Source of the DNA: Liolophura sinensis
Taxonomy: Eukaryota > Mollusca > Polyplacophora > Chitonida > Chitonidae
NCBI RefSeq assembly: GCF_032854445.1
Contig: NC_088300.1
Coordinates: forward strand, 32,283,608 to 32,347,607
Direction of reading: 5' to 3'
Length of the DNA: 64,000 nucleotides
Shown here piece by piece: positions 13,401 to 22,850 of this stretch. Under the pieces are notes generated by a model. That model was not told where the DNA came from and did no database searches. It saw nothing but the letters and a program-made list of their open reading frames with translations. Position 1 is the first letter of the stretch; every line of letters starts with the position of its first letter. A program made the position numbers and the translations under genes.

Positions 13401-16400
13401 AACCAGATGTTAGCTCGTTAGTGTTTATCCAGAAGTGGCCGAAATGTGAAAAGACAGGCAGACTGTCCAACTTTAAGTGAAACTTGTTAATATTGTAGTA
13501 TTTTAAAATGCAGTTAACAGAATGACACAGCATAAATATTATGTCTATTTTTAGTGTGAAAATAAATGTGTGCAATTTGCATATCACCTTCAACCTGTTC
13601 GCATGTTTGCTAAGTGTCTATTCAAGCGTATTCTATTAACATAATTCTGCACAGACTGATCAATTTTTCTTTTTGTGAAGTCCTGAAATTGGTCAACCCC
13701 TCCAATGTAGTTTTGTCTGTGAAAGCAAATTAAAAAGGTACGTAATTCTCACTGAAAGTTGCTCTTTCATATGCGAAAAGTTTGAGGAATTAGAGTAACA
13801 CAAATGGAAGCTTTCACACAGGGTTTTCAACTTTGGCAAACAGGTTGGTGTAGGTGTTCAGTCAATCAGATTTCTGGGTTCTGAAACAATAGACTGGTAA
13901 TGGTGGATTTCACTTACAAAGCTGTTATACCTGATGGAATTTTATCTCCCTAACCTATTTTTTGTGCAGAAAAAGATGAATATCCTCACCCCTGTGTATG
14001 ATGGACAGTCAGACTCGAAGGAAATCAAAGTCGATGTGTTTGTCCGCCGACAAACTGCGAGTGGACAAATTGACAGTGATCATGTGCCATTTACCTTTTA
14101 CCACGGCAAGTGTCTTCATGCAGATATAATATCACATTCGCAACAAACACTGACCTGCATTGCAAAGCTCTATAGATTTTCGGGTTTCTGGAAATTACAT
14201 GTATGACAACAGAATGACCCTTTTGCCCGTGCAGTGGGGAGGAGGCATATTTTTGTGTGTCCCTTCATCATCGGTGATTCATGATTGCCATTGGCTGAGT
14301 AGTCCGGTTAAAATGTTGACACTAGTCTGAGCTGAAGGCCATGCCCTCAAAGGGTATATGAAATTTAAACCCTACACAGCTGAATTACTGCGCAGACTGA
14401 CGTCATTTTTCTTTGTGTCACTAAATTTATACCTTGTGCAGCTATATTACTGCACAGGCTGATATCATTTTTCTCTGTGACTCTGCATTCCGTGGTGCAT
14501 CATTGTGATGCCACGCCACTATGCCAGCGCTCTGCGGTCGACCTAGCTATGCTGATTTTTCTTAGCTCAGCTTTGCATATGCACGAGACTGGCTTTCCAT
14601 TTGATAAATACTGAAGGGACAAAATCATTAACCGCCTGTTGGGAAGTGCGTATGAAAAGTTGAACCCTGGGTCGAAATTTTAACCCTTGACCTGCGGCTC
14701 AAGTAAAAGTGTGGACTAGAAAATGAGAGATCATTTGTTTAAATCCCCAGTCACACTTCCATCGGTGCACCTGTTTTTATGTCTTTGGGTCAGGTTTTCT
14801 AGAACTTGGTGACATTTACTCTTGAAAACTAATACAAAGGAGACTCCTGAAAATCAAGCAACATTAAGTGTGTTTAAATACTCTCTTGTGGTTGGCACAT
14901 ATTTTTTATTTATTAAATTGATGTGTATTCATATTTACTTCCATTTGGTCCATCTACATGTATATAATTCTGTAACTGCCTGGAATTTGTGAACAGTCAA
15001 CAGCAGGATCATGATGCTCACAAGTCACAATGACTAAACCAGTCCCTTCTGAGCTGTGCATGTTTCAATACCTGAAATGTTGGCTGTCCAAATGCCTGTC
15101 TGTCTGTCCGTCTGTCTGCTTTACAATGTATGTTATTCTGTAATTTACAAGAAATTATGAAACTAATTAGTGATAGGAGGACCATGAATCTCTGAAGCTT
15201 GTGATTTATGCCTGTCGTTTGGTCTACCAAACGTTTTAAAATTCTGTATTAATCTTCGAGTATACTTAACTACCCTAATTCTTCAACCTTTTCAGCCGTA
15301 TGTGGCAAGGTTTGGCAGCAACCTGTGGATGGTCGTGGGTTTTCCCCAGGCTCTGCCTGGTTTCCTCCCACCATAATGCTGGGTGCTGCCGTAAAAATGA
15401 AACATTCTTGAGTACGGCGTAAAACACGAATAAAATCAGATCAAATCAACCTTTTCAGCCACCATCGTCACCAATATTTTGAAACATTGTGAGAAAATTA
15501 TCGACTGTAGAGAAATAATCTGCGCATTCTAGCTCACCTGTACAAAGAAAGCAATGTTAAACAAAATTTCAGGATGCTGTCGTTAAAAGTTCTTCAGGTA
15601 TTAAGATCGGGGTTTGAACACATATAAAGCATAATAGCACAAAGGGGATATGTGGTAAATACTATAAATAATTGAATTCCTGATTTTGTGTGTTGTTTTA
15701 AAATCAGTGTTAAACAAAAGATTTTCAGTAAAAACATTTACTCCAGCTCTCTAATGTCGAAGGTATTTTCCGTATGGTAGTCTAAACAGCAGTAGCCTAT
15801 GACAGAAAAAAGTTGTGAAAAATGTTGTTTTCTAGGAAAATGGACATGCTGGAAGAATATTTTTGCCACTGCTTGAACTGTTGATACAGCAGGCCTACTT
15901 TATCATTTACAAGGAACTTCAATGACCCTGCTTCAGTCATGTCAATAGACCTGCTGTTGATGCAGATGCATGGCCAGGGTTTCACCTGTGATCTGTTAGT
16001 ATGGGGTTAGATGTAGATAACAAGGGTGGCCAACTTGCCTGCCTATCAGTATATATAAGCTACACTTAGACCAAGGTCTTGGGCTACATGGCTGAGGTAG
16101 TCCTGGAACAGGTGGTAGCCTCTGGAGGGGTTGTGCTGGTGATTTTGATCTCAAATGTTTACAAAATTACAATAGGATTGTTGTACAAGATTCATACTCA
16201 GTTCTGAAACAAATGGAAATAAACTTAAGCACCAATAAGGCTCTTCTAGGCATTCGACTGTCGCTGGACTTTATGCTTCAATTTTGTAGCTCTGGCTTCT
16301 TAGATGAAAGACCTAGTGATGACCTAGTTATCGCAAATGTCAGAGAAAGCACCTTGGCTAGAACACGGCATTTCAATAATTTTACTGCATTTTATAATAA

Positions 16401-19400
16401 AAAACGGACCCCTTGTAGGCCAGAGAGACGAAGGAGCAAAACTTAAATTCTTCAGTTGTAATGAATTCAGAGAAAAAAAATTAAGTAAGATTTTTAAGTC
16501 ATATTAAGTGTTGTCTGGTGAGATGCCGTCTTCTCATTCCCATAAACCTTTGGCTTCCCAAATTAATTTTGCACTGACTCTGATATTTGTTATTTAGAAA
16601 CTGCTGACTAAACTGCTTACCATATGTCACTTCCTGGAGTGAATGGGTAATCGCAGCGTCACAGCTTAGGCTGTGCAAACTGATAGCAGTGTGTTTGATT
16701 GGATAAAATTATCAAGATGGCTGCCTCAACTCACACCAGCCATTTGTCCAGTATTGTCATTTTGTTCTACATGTTATTCAGTGAAATCTTATTAAAATAA
16801 TCAAGTGTAACACTTTTTAGAAAGTTTGAGAATCAATTGAAATATGTTTTGGCTGGTTGTCTTGTCCTTTAAGGATATCATGGTTTTTTAAACTATTTGT
16901 TCTTTGACCAAAATGGCTCAAGCTAATCATTATTTCACCTGATTTTGATAGAAAAGATTCTGAGTATACTTGAATGATATACCTATGATTATCAGATATG
17001 CTGTATGATTATCAGCAACAGGGTTGGGTGACTCAAGATTGTAAGTCTTTTTGTTTTATGGATCTCATGGTTGCCTATTAAAGCCTTATGCAGGCACATT
17101 CCTCCTTATATAAAACAAACTTCCATGTACTAAATGGGAGCGGGATATGAGATTTTAGATAACATCTTGTAAGCACATATAAAATGTCAGTGCTTGTTTT
17201 TCAGATTTATTTTGATCACAATGTCTGCTCTATCATTAAAACTGTTTCAACATGAAAGGAACAGTATTACATTTACTTTTGGAACATCACAGATTGATGT
17301 ATATTTTTTTTTTCTCTGAGCAGATGAGTATGGCATCATGGCGAGAAGAGCAAGAAAAAAGCTTAAGTGTGGAACTGGGAACCAAACATTTTCAGTAAAT
17401 ACTCACACTGATGTCATTTATGCAAGGAGAGTAACAGATGGTGGTACAGGTATACATGCATTCTATTTGTCCTTATTCTTTCTGGTCAAGGAGCCTCTCA
17501 CCAATGCGTTTACTGTAAGTTCAAGTCCAGTTCATGCTGTCTTCCTCTCCAGTCATGCGTGGACAGCAACCTACGGATGGTCGAGGGTTTCTTCCAAGCT
17601 TTGCTTCCACCATAATGTTGGTCGCTGTCATATAAGTGAAATATTCTTGAGTGCAGTATAAAGCAGCAATAAATTTATATCACCAACCAATAACACATGG
17701 TTGTCAACACAAGTTTGTCTGTTAGCAGTTTTTTCATTATCCTGTGTTCTGTTCTGATTGGTATGCCAAACACTGCTTTTAATGTATGGCTTTTAATACA
17801 CATCAGTTGTCATGGAGCCCTCTCATAGCCTGCTGCCATACATGGGAAGGTCTGCTAGCAACCTGCAGATGGTCGTGGGTTTTCCCGGTGCTGTGCCCGA
17901 TTTCCTCCCACCATAATGCTGACCGCTGTCGTATAAGTGAAATATTCTTGTACGGTGTACACCACCAGTCAAATAAATAAATAAATAGTCTGCTGTCTCC
18001 CATTTTCATGGGAGAAAAAAACCCTGCAGGTGGTCATGGGTTTCCTCCGCACTCTGCTGGGTTTCCTCCGCACTCTGCTGGGTTTCCTCCCACCATGATG
18101 CTGGCAAACATTATGTAAGTGACATATTCTTGAGAATGGCGTAAATCTACAATCAAATTCTTAAATGCACGGGAAAATCTCACTGATGCATTTTCAAGGA
18201 AAGCAGGGGTATTATGTAGTTAGCTTTGCCCACTTTTTCTCTTGTTCTCTTCTGCAAATGTAAATGTAAAACGAACACTGGTTGTAAATATATCCTAATT
18301 GTTTTGTTTTCCTCTGTATTGTATATCAGAATGGCTGTCTGTTTCATTGGCATCAGGCTCAAAATTCGACTCGCTGAGTGGTTCTAAGAGCAGTTCCACG
18401 ACATTGCCTGTAAACAAAGCCCAGGTAAACAGTGACTCTGGACACAACAGATCTTCATCCCAACCAGGTATACTAGCCAGATTGTTTTAACACTTCCTAC
18501 ACATTTCAGAATGGTATGTTTCATCGAGGAAACACGTTTTCCTAATTCTACAGGATGATTTGGGGAAAGTTGGACCTTGTCCTACCGTTCTGCAAACTTC
18601 TGTTGTAATGTTATATACATGTACAGTAATACATCTAGCATTCTACAGAGTGATTTGGGGAATTTGCTCATTGTGCTTCAGCTTCTGTACCATTTCATCG
18701 GCAAATAAATGAGACAACTGTCGTGTAGGTGAAATATTCTTGAGTATGACATCAAAGCTCAATCAAATACATAATAAATCAATACACCCAAAGAGACACA
18801 GGCTTGTGTGACCCTGGTATTAGACCAAGGCTGAAGGCTTCAACCCAGAAAATCCTGTTTCCACTGTTGGTTGATCGTGTATCCTCGTGGAACTGTTCTG
18901 TAAACTATTCTTTGCACTTTTCTGTCCTCATCTTTTCTTTAGGCAAGATGCGTGAACATACGATAGACAAGTTAAGAAGCAAACAGATTGCGAAAGGTCT
19001 TGCTACCAGTGATCGTGCTGCTCTCTGTAAGTTGATACAGTGTATGTGATGTAATCCAGTAAATAATACTACTCCTTTAACAGTTTGATCATTTGATCAC
19101 TTAAACAGTTCCGTCATTTGGTATAAAACACAGAGAGGTCCAGTTAAATTGAATTTCAGCTGCAGGTGCCAGCTATTGTGCTCAATTTTTGGGAAACCTT
19201 TCAGGCTATGGAGTTTGTCGTATAATTGAGCGCATGTTGCGACTGCTTTGTGAGACTGGTAGACCAGTTTCTTGACATTCATTTCTCTTAAATCTTAAAA
19301 AAACTAACACATTTTAAATCCTCAGATTTTTACTGCATTTTTCTCTTTCTCATGCACACCAGGGCATCCCTTGGAGAAGGCAGTTGGTTATACCCCCAAC

Positions 19401-20159
19401 AGTTCTGCAGGCAATTCTCATTTTAAGGACATCCAAGGATCAAGTGGATCTGGTGATAAAGAGCAAGGCATGCAGCAGTCATTCACTTTTTTTTCTGGGA
19501 ATGACTCTGATACTGAACAAATCTGTAAAAGATCAGATGTTCCTCTTGATGTGGGGAAAAATTTGAAATCTGCAGATAGGGGATCTGCAAACGTCCATTT
19601 GAGCACATCTTCAGCTCGTTCTCAGCATGTAACACGGCTTGGTGATTTAGGAGAAAACAACCACATCGAAATGTCCATTGTTGACGAGTCAAACGGTGGT
19701 GGACATATACCGGAATACCCGAAAGATTTTATATTAGAATATGATTCTAAAAACACAAATACAGATCAAGGTCCCTTAGATAATATATCAGAAGGAAGTC
19801 ATAAATGTCAGGATTTAAGATACGAGGACCTTCATGTAAATCCACCGTTTTACGATACACAACATGCCTTTACACTGGAGGGAAGGGCCTTAGTAGGCCA
19901 GGTCAACCAGGAAGCCACTGGCCAAGCAGACACCTCTGCTCATGGAACAGATCTTTCAGCTGAATGTATGGAATTGATCTCAGATCTATCCCAGGTAAAT
20001 CCTGTACAAGAAGTTCCCATTGCAATTGGGAATAGAAGCACATATCATGGCTCTTTATTTGATTTAGTAGAGTATATACCTGAGGATCTCTTAGACAAGT
20101 TATTTGAAATAATAGAGAAAGCAGGACTGACATGGGATCACGAAAAGATTTTTTTTTAA
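4466..20159 (+). CDS. divergent Rel/NF-kB family transcription factor (12 exons, ~706 aa)
   Basis: Exons: 4466-4556, 4988-5127, 6198-6376, 8165-8250, 9084-9257, 10634-10723, 12237-12316, 13970-14105, 17324-17449, 18330-18467, 18943-19026, 19363-20159; all junctions keep frame. The order of blocks is that of a Rel homology domain. Residues ~35-53 correspond to the recognition loop (KQP..MRYRSEAKKGN). The N-terminal Ig-like fold follows with 'LPHPFPLIGTGTLDGVY', 'GVRLCICLKLMF' and 'LYSNPIMD' (to ~223). An IPT/TIG domain spans ~226-325 and ends 'VFVRRQTASGQ..PFTFYH'. A basic NLS-like stretch RRARKKLK (~332-339) sits where Rel proteins carry theirs. The 370-residue C-terminus is Ser/Asp/Glu-rich, has no ankyrin repeats, and ends in an acidic amphipathic stretch (IPEDLLDKLFEIIEKAG). 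The conserved RFRYxCEGRS loop is degraded, so DNA specificity is probably altered or lost. Exon 8 uses a GC donor. The exact start and any 5' non-coding exons are inferred. It is less likely to be NFAT, because the recognition-loop and 'PHP..L.G' blocks follow Rel. Confidence 0.85.
5853..6075 (+). mobile_element. SINE-like repeat, family B (degraded)
   Basis: Shares the 'cactgaaaggctataacaag', 'ggcatgatatttgagtggcg' and 'gcaacactttggcagcatgg' blocks with the copies at 12575 and 34425. It lies in the intron between exons 2 and 3 of the Rel-like gene. The 138-residue open frame across it is not a gene. Confidence 0.6.
6430..6712 (+). mobile_element. tRNA-derived SINE, family B with intact head
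   Basis: The head 'agcacagttggtagagcttc' resembles a tRNA A-box region (pol III internal promoter). The tail 'catatgactgaaaaattgtt' followed by 'ttaaactccaagcactcact' matches the copy ending at 12887. It is intronic in the Rel-like gene. Confidence 0.65.
7805..7872. mobile_element. inverted-repeat element (MITE C) end fragment
   Basis: 'attgcactgaaagctcttct' plus 'catatgtgaaaaggttgagg' is the terminal region shared with 13589-13798, 29345-29575 and 47055-47245. Only one end is clear here. Confidence 0.5.
8850..9057. mobile_element. MITE-like element D, copy 1
   Basis: The ends are imperfect inverted repeats ('atatttcacctaagg' and 'gaagtgaaatgcag'). The inner part 'gcaaaagtatcattttaagg' is the reverse complement of the interior of copy 2 at 10346-10519. 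It ends only about 26 bp before the acceptor of exon 5 of the Rel-like gene. Confidence 0.55.
9345..9456 (+). mobile_element. SINE family A, 5'-truncated
   Basis: Matches the 3' part of the full SINE: 'tgcccagtttcctcccacca' then 'taatactggccgctgttgta', 'gtgaaatatcctta' and 'catcaatcaaataa'. Confidence 0.75.
9665..9890. repeat. minisatellite, 48-bp unit, ~5 copies
   Basis: The unit core 'tgcactttccatcagatgtg' followed by 'atgtatagat' recurs at 9671, 9719 and 9767 and onward. It lies in the intron after exon 5 of the Rel-like gene. An open frame through it is a repeat artefact. Confidence 0.9.
9899..10302. repeat. minisatellite, 34-bp unit, ~12 copies
   Basis: Nearly perfect copies of a 34-bp unit containing 'ccagagctatctgcctggat' and the palindrome 'cctatagg' (or 'cctacagg'), e.g. 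at 9901 and 9935. It directly follows the 48-bp array in the same intron. The low divergence between copies suggests recent expansion or homogenisation. Confidence 0.95.
10346..10519. mobile_element. MITE-like element D, copy 2
   Basis: Terminal inverted repeats 'gcatttcacctaaagtt' and 'cttaaggtgaaatac' flank about 140 bp with no coding capacity. The interior is shared in opposite orientation with 8850-9057. Confidence 0.55.
10984..11192 (+). mobile_element. SINE family A, diverged
   Basis: 'gcctctcaccaatgcggtca', 'aatgctggccaccgtcacat' and 'gtgaaatattcttgagtatg' match the full-length SINEs at 20447 and 25956. The head is degraded. Confidence 0.85.
11336..11462 (+). mobile_element. SINE family A, internally deleted
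   Basis: Contains 'cccaggagcctctcaccgtg', then jumps to 'gtgggtttccccagggctct' and 'tcaccataatgg'. The middle and tail are missing. Confidence 0.65.
11861..12117 (+). mobile_element. SINE family A, full length
   Basis: The head 'ggcctccgtggctcagttgg' holds an A-box-like motif and 'gagttcaaatcc' is B-box-like. The body includes 'catgctaacttcctctctgg', and the tail ends in an (aaat)n run after 'aacaccaatc'. It sits in intron 6 of the Rel-like gene, upstream of exon 7. Confidence 0.9.
12575..12887 (+). mobile_element. SINE-like repeat, family B, longest copy
   Basis: Most complete family B copy. Blocks 'cagtactgagaggttagagc', 'tataatgtgactgggtgggg', 'gacggcaacactttagcagc' and 'catatgactgaaaaattgtt' end in a (cattc)n-type run at 12866-12887. 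Confidence 0.65.
13589..13798. mobile_element. MITE C copy
   Basis: Inverted ends: 'caacctgttcgcatg' at the left and 'catatgcgaaaagtttgagg' at the right. Shares 'attctgcacagactgatcaa' style interior and ends with the copies at 29345 and 47055. Non-coding. Confidence 0.55.
15283..15462 (+). mobile_element. 5'-truncated SINE family A with target-site duplication
   Basis: The SINE body (about 15298-15446, 'cgtatgtggcaaggtttggc' to 'aaaacacgaataaaatcaga') is flanked by a direct repeat 'tcaaccttttcagcc' at about 15283-15297 and again just after the element. The host sequence around the left repeat ('ctaattcttcaaccttttc') resembles a MITE C end, so this SINE probably inserted into an older MITE. 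Confidence 0.8.
17487..17675 (+). mobile_element. SINE family A, diverged
   Basis: Starts within 'aaggagcctctcaccaatgc' and runs to 'gtgaaatattcttgagtgca'. It begins 37 bp after the donor of exon 9 of the Rel-like gene. Confidence 0.85.
17811..17988 (+). mobile_element. SINE family A, head missing
   Basis: 'acatgggaaggtctgctagc', 'cataatgctgaccgctgtcg' and 'gtgaaatattcttg', ending in (aaat)n. Confidence 0.85.
18022..18166 (+). mobile_element. SINE family A, 3' part with internal duplication
   Basis: The segment 'gggtttcctccgcactctgc' is present twice in tandem (18049 and 18060 region) before 'caccatgatgctggcaaaca' and 'gacatattcttgag'. Confidence 0.7.
18711..18782 (+). mobile_element. SINE family A tail fragment
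   Basis: Only the tail is present: 'aactgtcgtgtaggtgaaat', 'attcttgagtatgacatcaa', 'ctcaatcaaatacataa'. Confidence 0.65.
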
Positions 20160-21562
20160 AGTTTTTTTTTGTTTTTTTTTTGAAAGCATAACATTTTTTT
20201 TTTAATAACTGAACCAAAGCTCATGGTGTGCAACTGTCTCTCTGGATGGCCATCAGCTTTATTAATACTGATATTTCAAAAGTCTGTTTCTGTTTTTATT
20301 TTTATTGTCCCAAATTGTGAAGCTGTCTCAATTCCAAAAGCATAATACTTTACATGTATCTGGAAAAATTTACAATAACTGATGGTTATTTCCTGGAAGA
20401 AGATGTGGTTGTTTGGGTTTATCATAGCATACATACTTGTATTAAAGGGGCCTCCGTGGCTCAGTTGGTTAGCACGCTAGCGCAGCATAATGACCCAGAA
20501 GCCCCTCACCAATGCGGTCGCTGTGAGTTCAAGTCCAGCTCATGCTGGCTTCCTCTCCGGCCGTAAGTGGGAAGGTCTGGCAGCAACCTGTGGATGGTCG
20601 TGGGTTTCCCCCAGGCTCTGCCCGGTTTCCTCCCACCATAATGCTGGCCGCCGTCGTATAAGTGAAATATTCTTGAGTATGGCGAAAAACACCAATCAAA
20701 TACTTGTATTAATTTACATGGAGTGTCTTTAGTAATATAGTGCCATAAGTTGGGAGGGGATTAATTCTGTGCCATTATCTTGTTGTATATTCAGCTTTTT
20801 GTATTATTGCTTTTACTTGTACCAGTATTTGCATAATCTGTGGTGTTGGCTCTCTCATATTTAATATATACATTCTATGAAATATGTTTATTTTATATTC
20901 ACTATTGTATTTTTTTTTTTGGTGTCATAGGTGAATGAGATCCAGATGCTTATTTTGTATCACTCACATTCAGAGTGTTTATTTTGTATTTTTTGTGTAA
21001 TTTGGCTGAAAATGGAAGCATATTAAATGGCTTTAATTTGAATTAAGCAGGTTTTATCATGTGAAAATTCACTAATGCTTTTCTTTTTTTGAAACCATAT
21101 ACATTTTTTAAACTACTTATGTACATCTGTGTTCTTTGACAAGTTTGGCTTGGATGATGAAGTTGTTGGTCTGTTCATATATTTTTAATTTTCTCTTCAT
21201 AATTAATGCTATAAAAATTGAAATGCTTTCAAACAAATATGTACTGCTGCGGTAATTTTATTTTATAGACAATATTGAATAACGTGCAAAGATTTCAGAT
21301 GGTTCATATTTTTTAAAATATGTCGCTAAATTAGAGCTTTTTTTCCCATTGAAAATGCATGATCAGAATAATGTGAATAACCTTTGTGTTTGTACTAAGT
21401 TTGCATTTACATGCATATCTCCATGAATACTGTAGTTATTGTGGTAAGAACTTACATGTGAAACATTGAAACACATTTGTAAATCCAGACTTGAAATAAA
21501 GTGTGAGGAAAGCATTCCGTAGATACAGTACAATTTGTGCCTTGTGTGAATAAAAAACAATG
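20160..21562 (+). other. 3' untranslated / downstream region of the Rel-like gene
   Basis: T-rich sequence follows the stop codon at 20157-20159. A SINE occupies 20447-20703. A canonical poly(A) signal AATAAA lies at 21495-21500, just before the LINE remnant. Whether the transcript reaches it is not shown. Confidence 0.45.
20447..20703 (+). mobile_element. SINE family A, full length
   Basis: Best-preserved family A member: 'cctccgtggctcagttggtt' (A box), 'gctgtgagttcaagtccagc' (B box), 'ggtttcctcccaccataatg', 'ctggccgccgtcgtataagt', 'gaaatattcttgagtatggc'. It is placed just downstream of the Rel-like stop codon, probably within its 3' UTR. Confidence 0.93.
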
Positions 21563-22354
21563 AATGATTATGGCTTAACGCCACATCGGCAATATTTCAG
21601 CCATACCGTGGCGAGAACAAGGTGAAAGCAAGAGACGGTTAAGGTTTTCGATATGATAATATGAACACCAAAAGTAAAACAAAAAGTACAGACGTGATTA
21701 AAATCGAATAAAAGAAAAATAAGATTTAAAACTCGAAAACCAGGGTTATAGTACATGTATAAATATATATAACTGTTTATCTATAGATATTTATGACAAT
21801 TAAAATTTATATTTTATGATATAGGCCAATGGCCTTCAAATAATTTATGACAACATCGCCAGCGATGCTGTCAAATAAATCATATATAGAGTTGACTGGT
21901 AGAATCTCTGCCGAACATGGGCAAAGTCTACACAGTCAACCAGAATATGTTTGATGCCATATTGAGCATCACATCCAACACACTCGGAAGCACTGCTCCC
22001 ATCCAAGATGAAATTGTGTGTCAGATGAGAATGTCCAATACGGCATCTGGTTAAAACGACTTGGTCTCTATGAGACATATTAAATGTATATGAATTATAG
22101 CCAATGACCGGATGAATGGCATGCAGTTTATTATGGACCTGCAAGTTCCATTCACCCTGCCAAAGGCCACGAATATATTTAAGAATATTGGACTTCATGT
22201 CAGTATAAGGGATTTTTATCTTAGATATGGGTTTATTTAGGGCAGCTTTCGCCTCCCTGTCTGCGACTGTGTTTCCATGGATACCAATATGACTTGGTAT
22301 CCAGCAGAATATAATATCTTTACCTCTTCTAACCTTGTGTGAATAATGATTCAC
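21563..22354 (-). mobile_element. 5'-truncated LINE with RNase H domain (I/Nimb-like)
   Basis: The minus-strand frame 22354-21845 encodes the end of a LINE polyprotein. An RNase H signature HIGIHGNTVADREAK is followed by the typical C-terminal segment with 'VVLTRCRIGHSHLTH' and a CxxC...H...C zinc-knuckle-like pattern (ECVGCDAQYGIKHILVDC). The 3' UTR runs to 21563 and ends with a conserved tail, in plus-strand form 'gattatggcttaacgccaca' and 'tttcagccataccgtggcga', also found at 51717-51773. No reverse transcriptase is present, so the copy is dead. It lies in the intergenic space after the Rel-like gene. Confidence 0.85.
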
Positions 22355-22414
22355 TAGTATTACACCAGTTAAGAATGATGGCAGCTTGAAACTGACTTAC
22401 AGAGGGTGCACCTG

Positions 22415-22520
22415 CCTGTGGTTGTGGGTTTCCTTGGTTTCCTACCACCACAATGCTGGCACCTGTCGTATGTGTAAGTGAAATATTCTTGAGTACAGCT
22501 TAAAATACCAACCAAATCAG
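22415..22520 (+). mobile_element. SINE family A, 3' fragment
   Basis: 'gtttcctaccaccacaatgc', 'gtgaaatattcttgagtaca' and 'aaaataccaaccaaatcag'. Confidence 0.75.
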
Positions 22521-22788
22521 TATAACTAAATAAATACAGATGGTTACTGGTCAGGTACAGGTCAATGTGGGTTTCATTTTTCAGTGGGGTCGTGTCAAAC
22601 ACCTGGCAGCAGGAATCTGATTAGGCCTATGTTCACCAGCCAGGTGATATAGATCCAATACCGGTACCTTACTCAGCCTATTGACATATCATACTTTGGC
22701 TCAAAAAAGATGGACCTTGACACTGTATTGACGTCAAATGTTACTTTCCCGGCCAATTTTATCATGATGACGTCACATTAAAGATATG

Positions 22789-22850
22789 TTCCTCCCACGA
22801 TAATGCTGGCTGCTCTTATATAAGCGATGATATTCTTGGGTACGGGTCTT
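22789..22850 (+). mobile_element. SINE family A fragment
   Basis: 'ttcctcccacgataatgctg' and 'tatataagcgatgatattct' correspond to the 3' half of family A. Confidence 0.55.

Noticed and set aside
4466-14105. Assignment of the first gene to NFAT
   Set aside because: The IPT part resembles NFAT at places, but the PHP..L.G, VRLC and YSNPI.D blocks and the intron phases match the neighbouring Rel gene.
19363-20159. Ankyrin repeats or a death domain in the C-terminus of the Rel-like gene (p105 type)
   Set aside because: No ankyrin consensus is present, and the short acidic helix at the end is far too small for a death domain.
20447-20560. Possible tRNA genes at the SINE heads (also 11861, 25956, 50804)
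   Set aside because: A- and B-box-like motifs are present, but the sequence continues directly into the SINE body and no full cloverleaf or acceptor stem was found.
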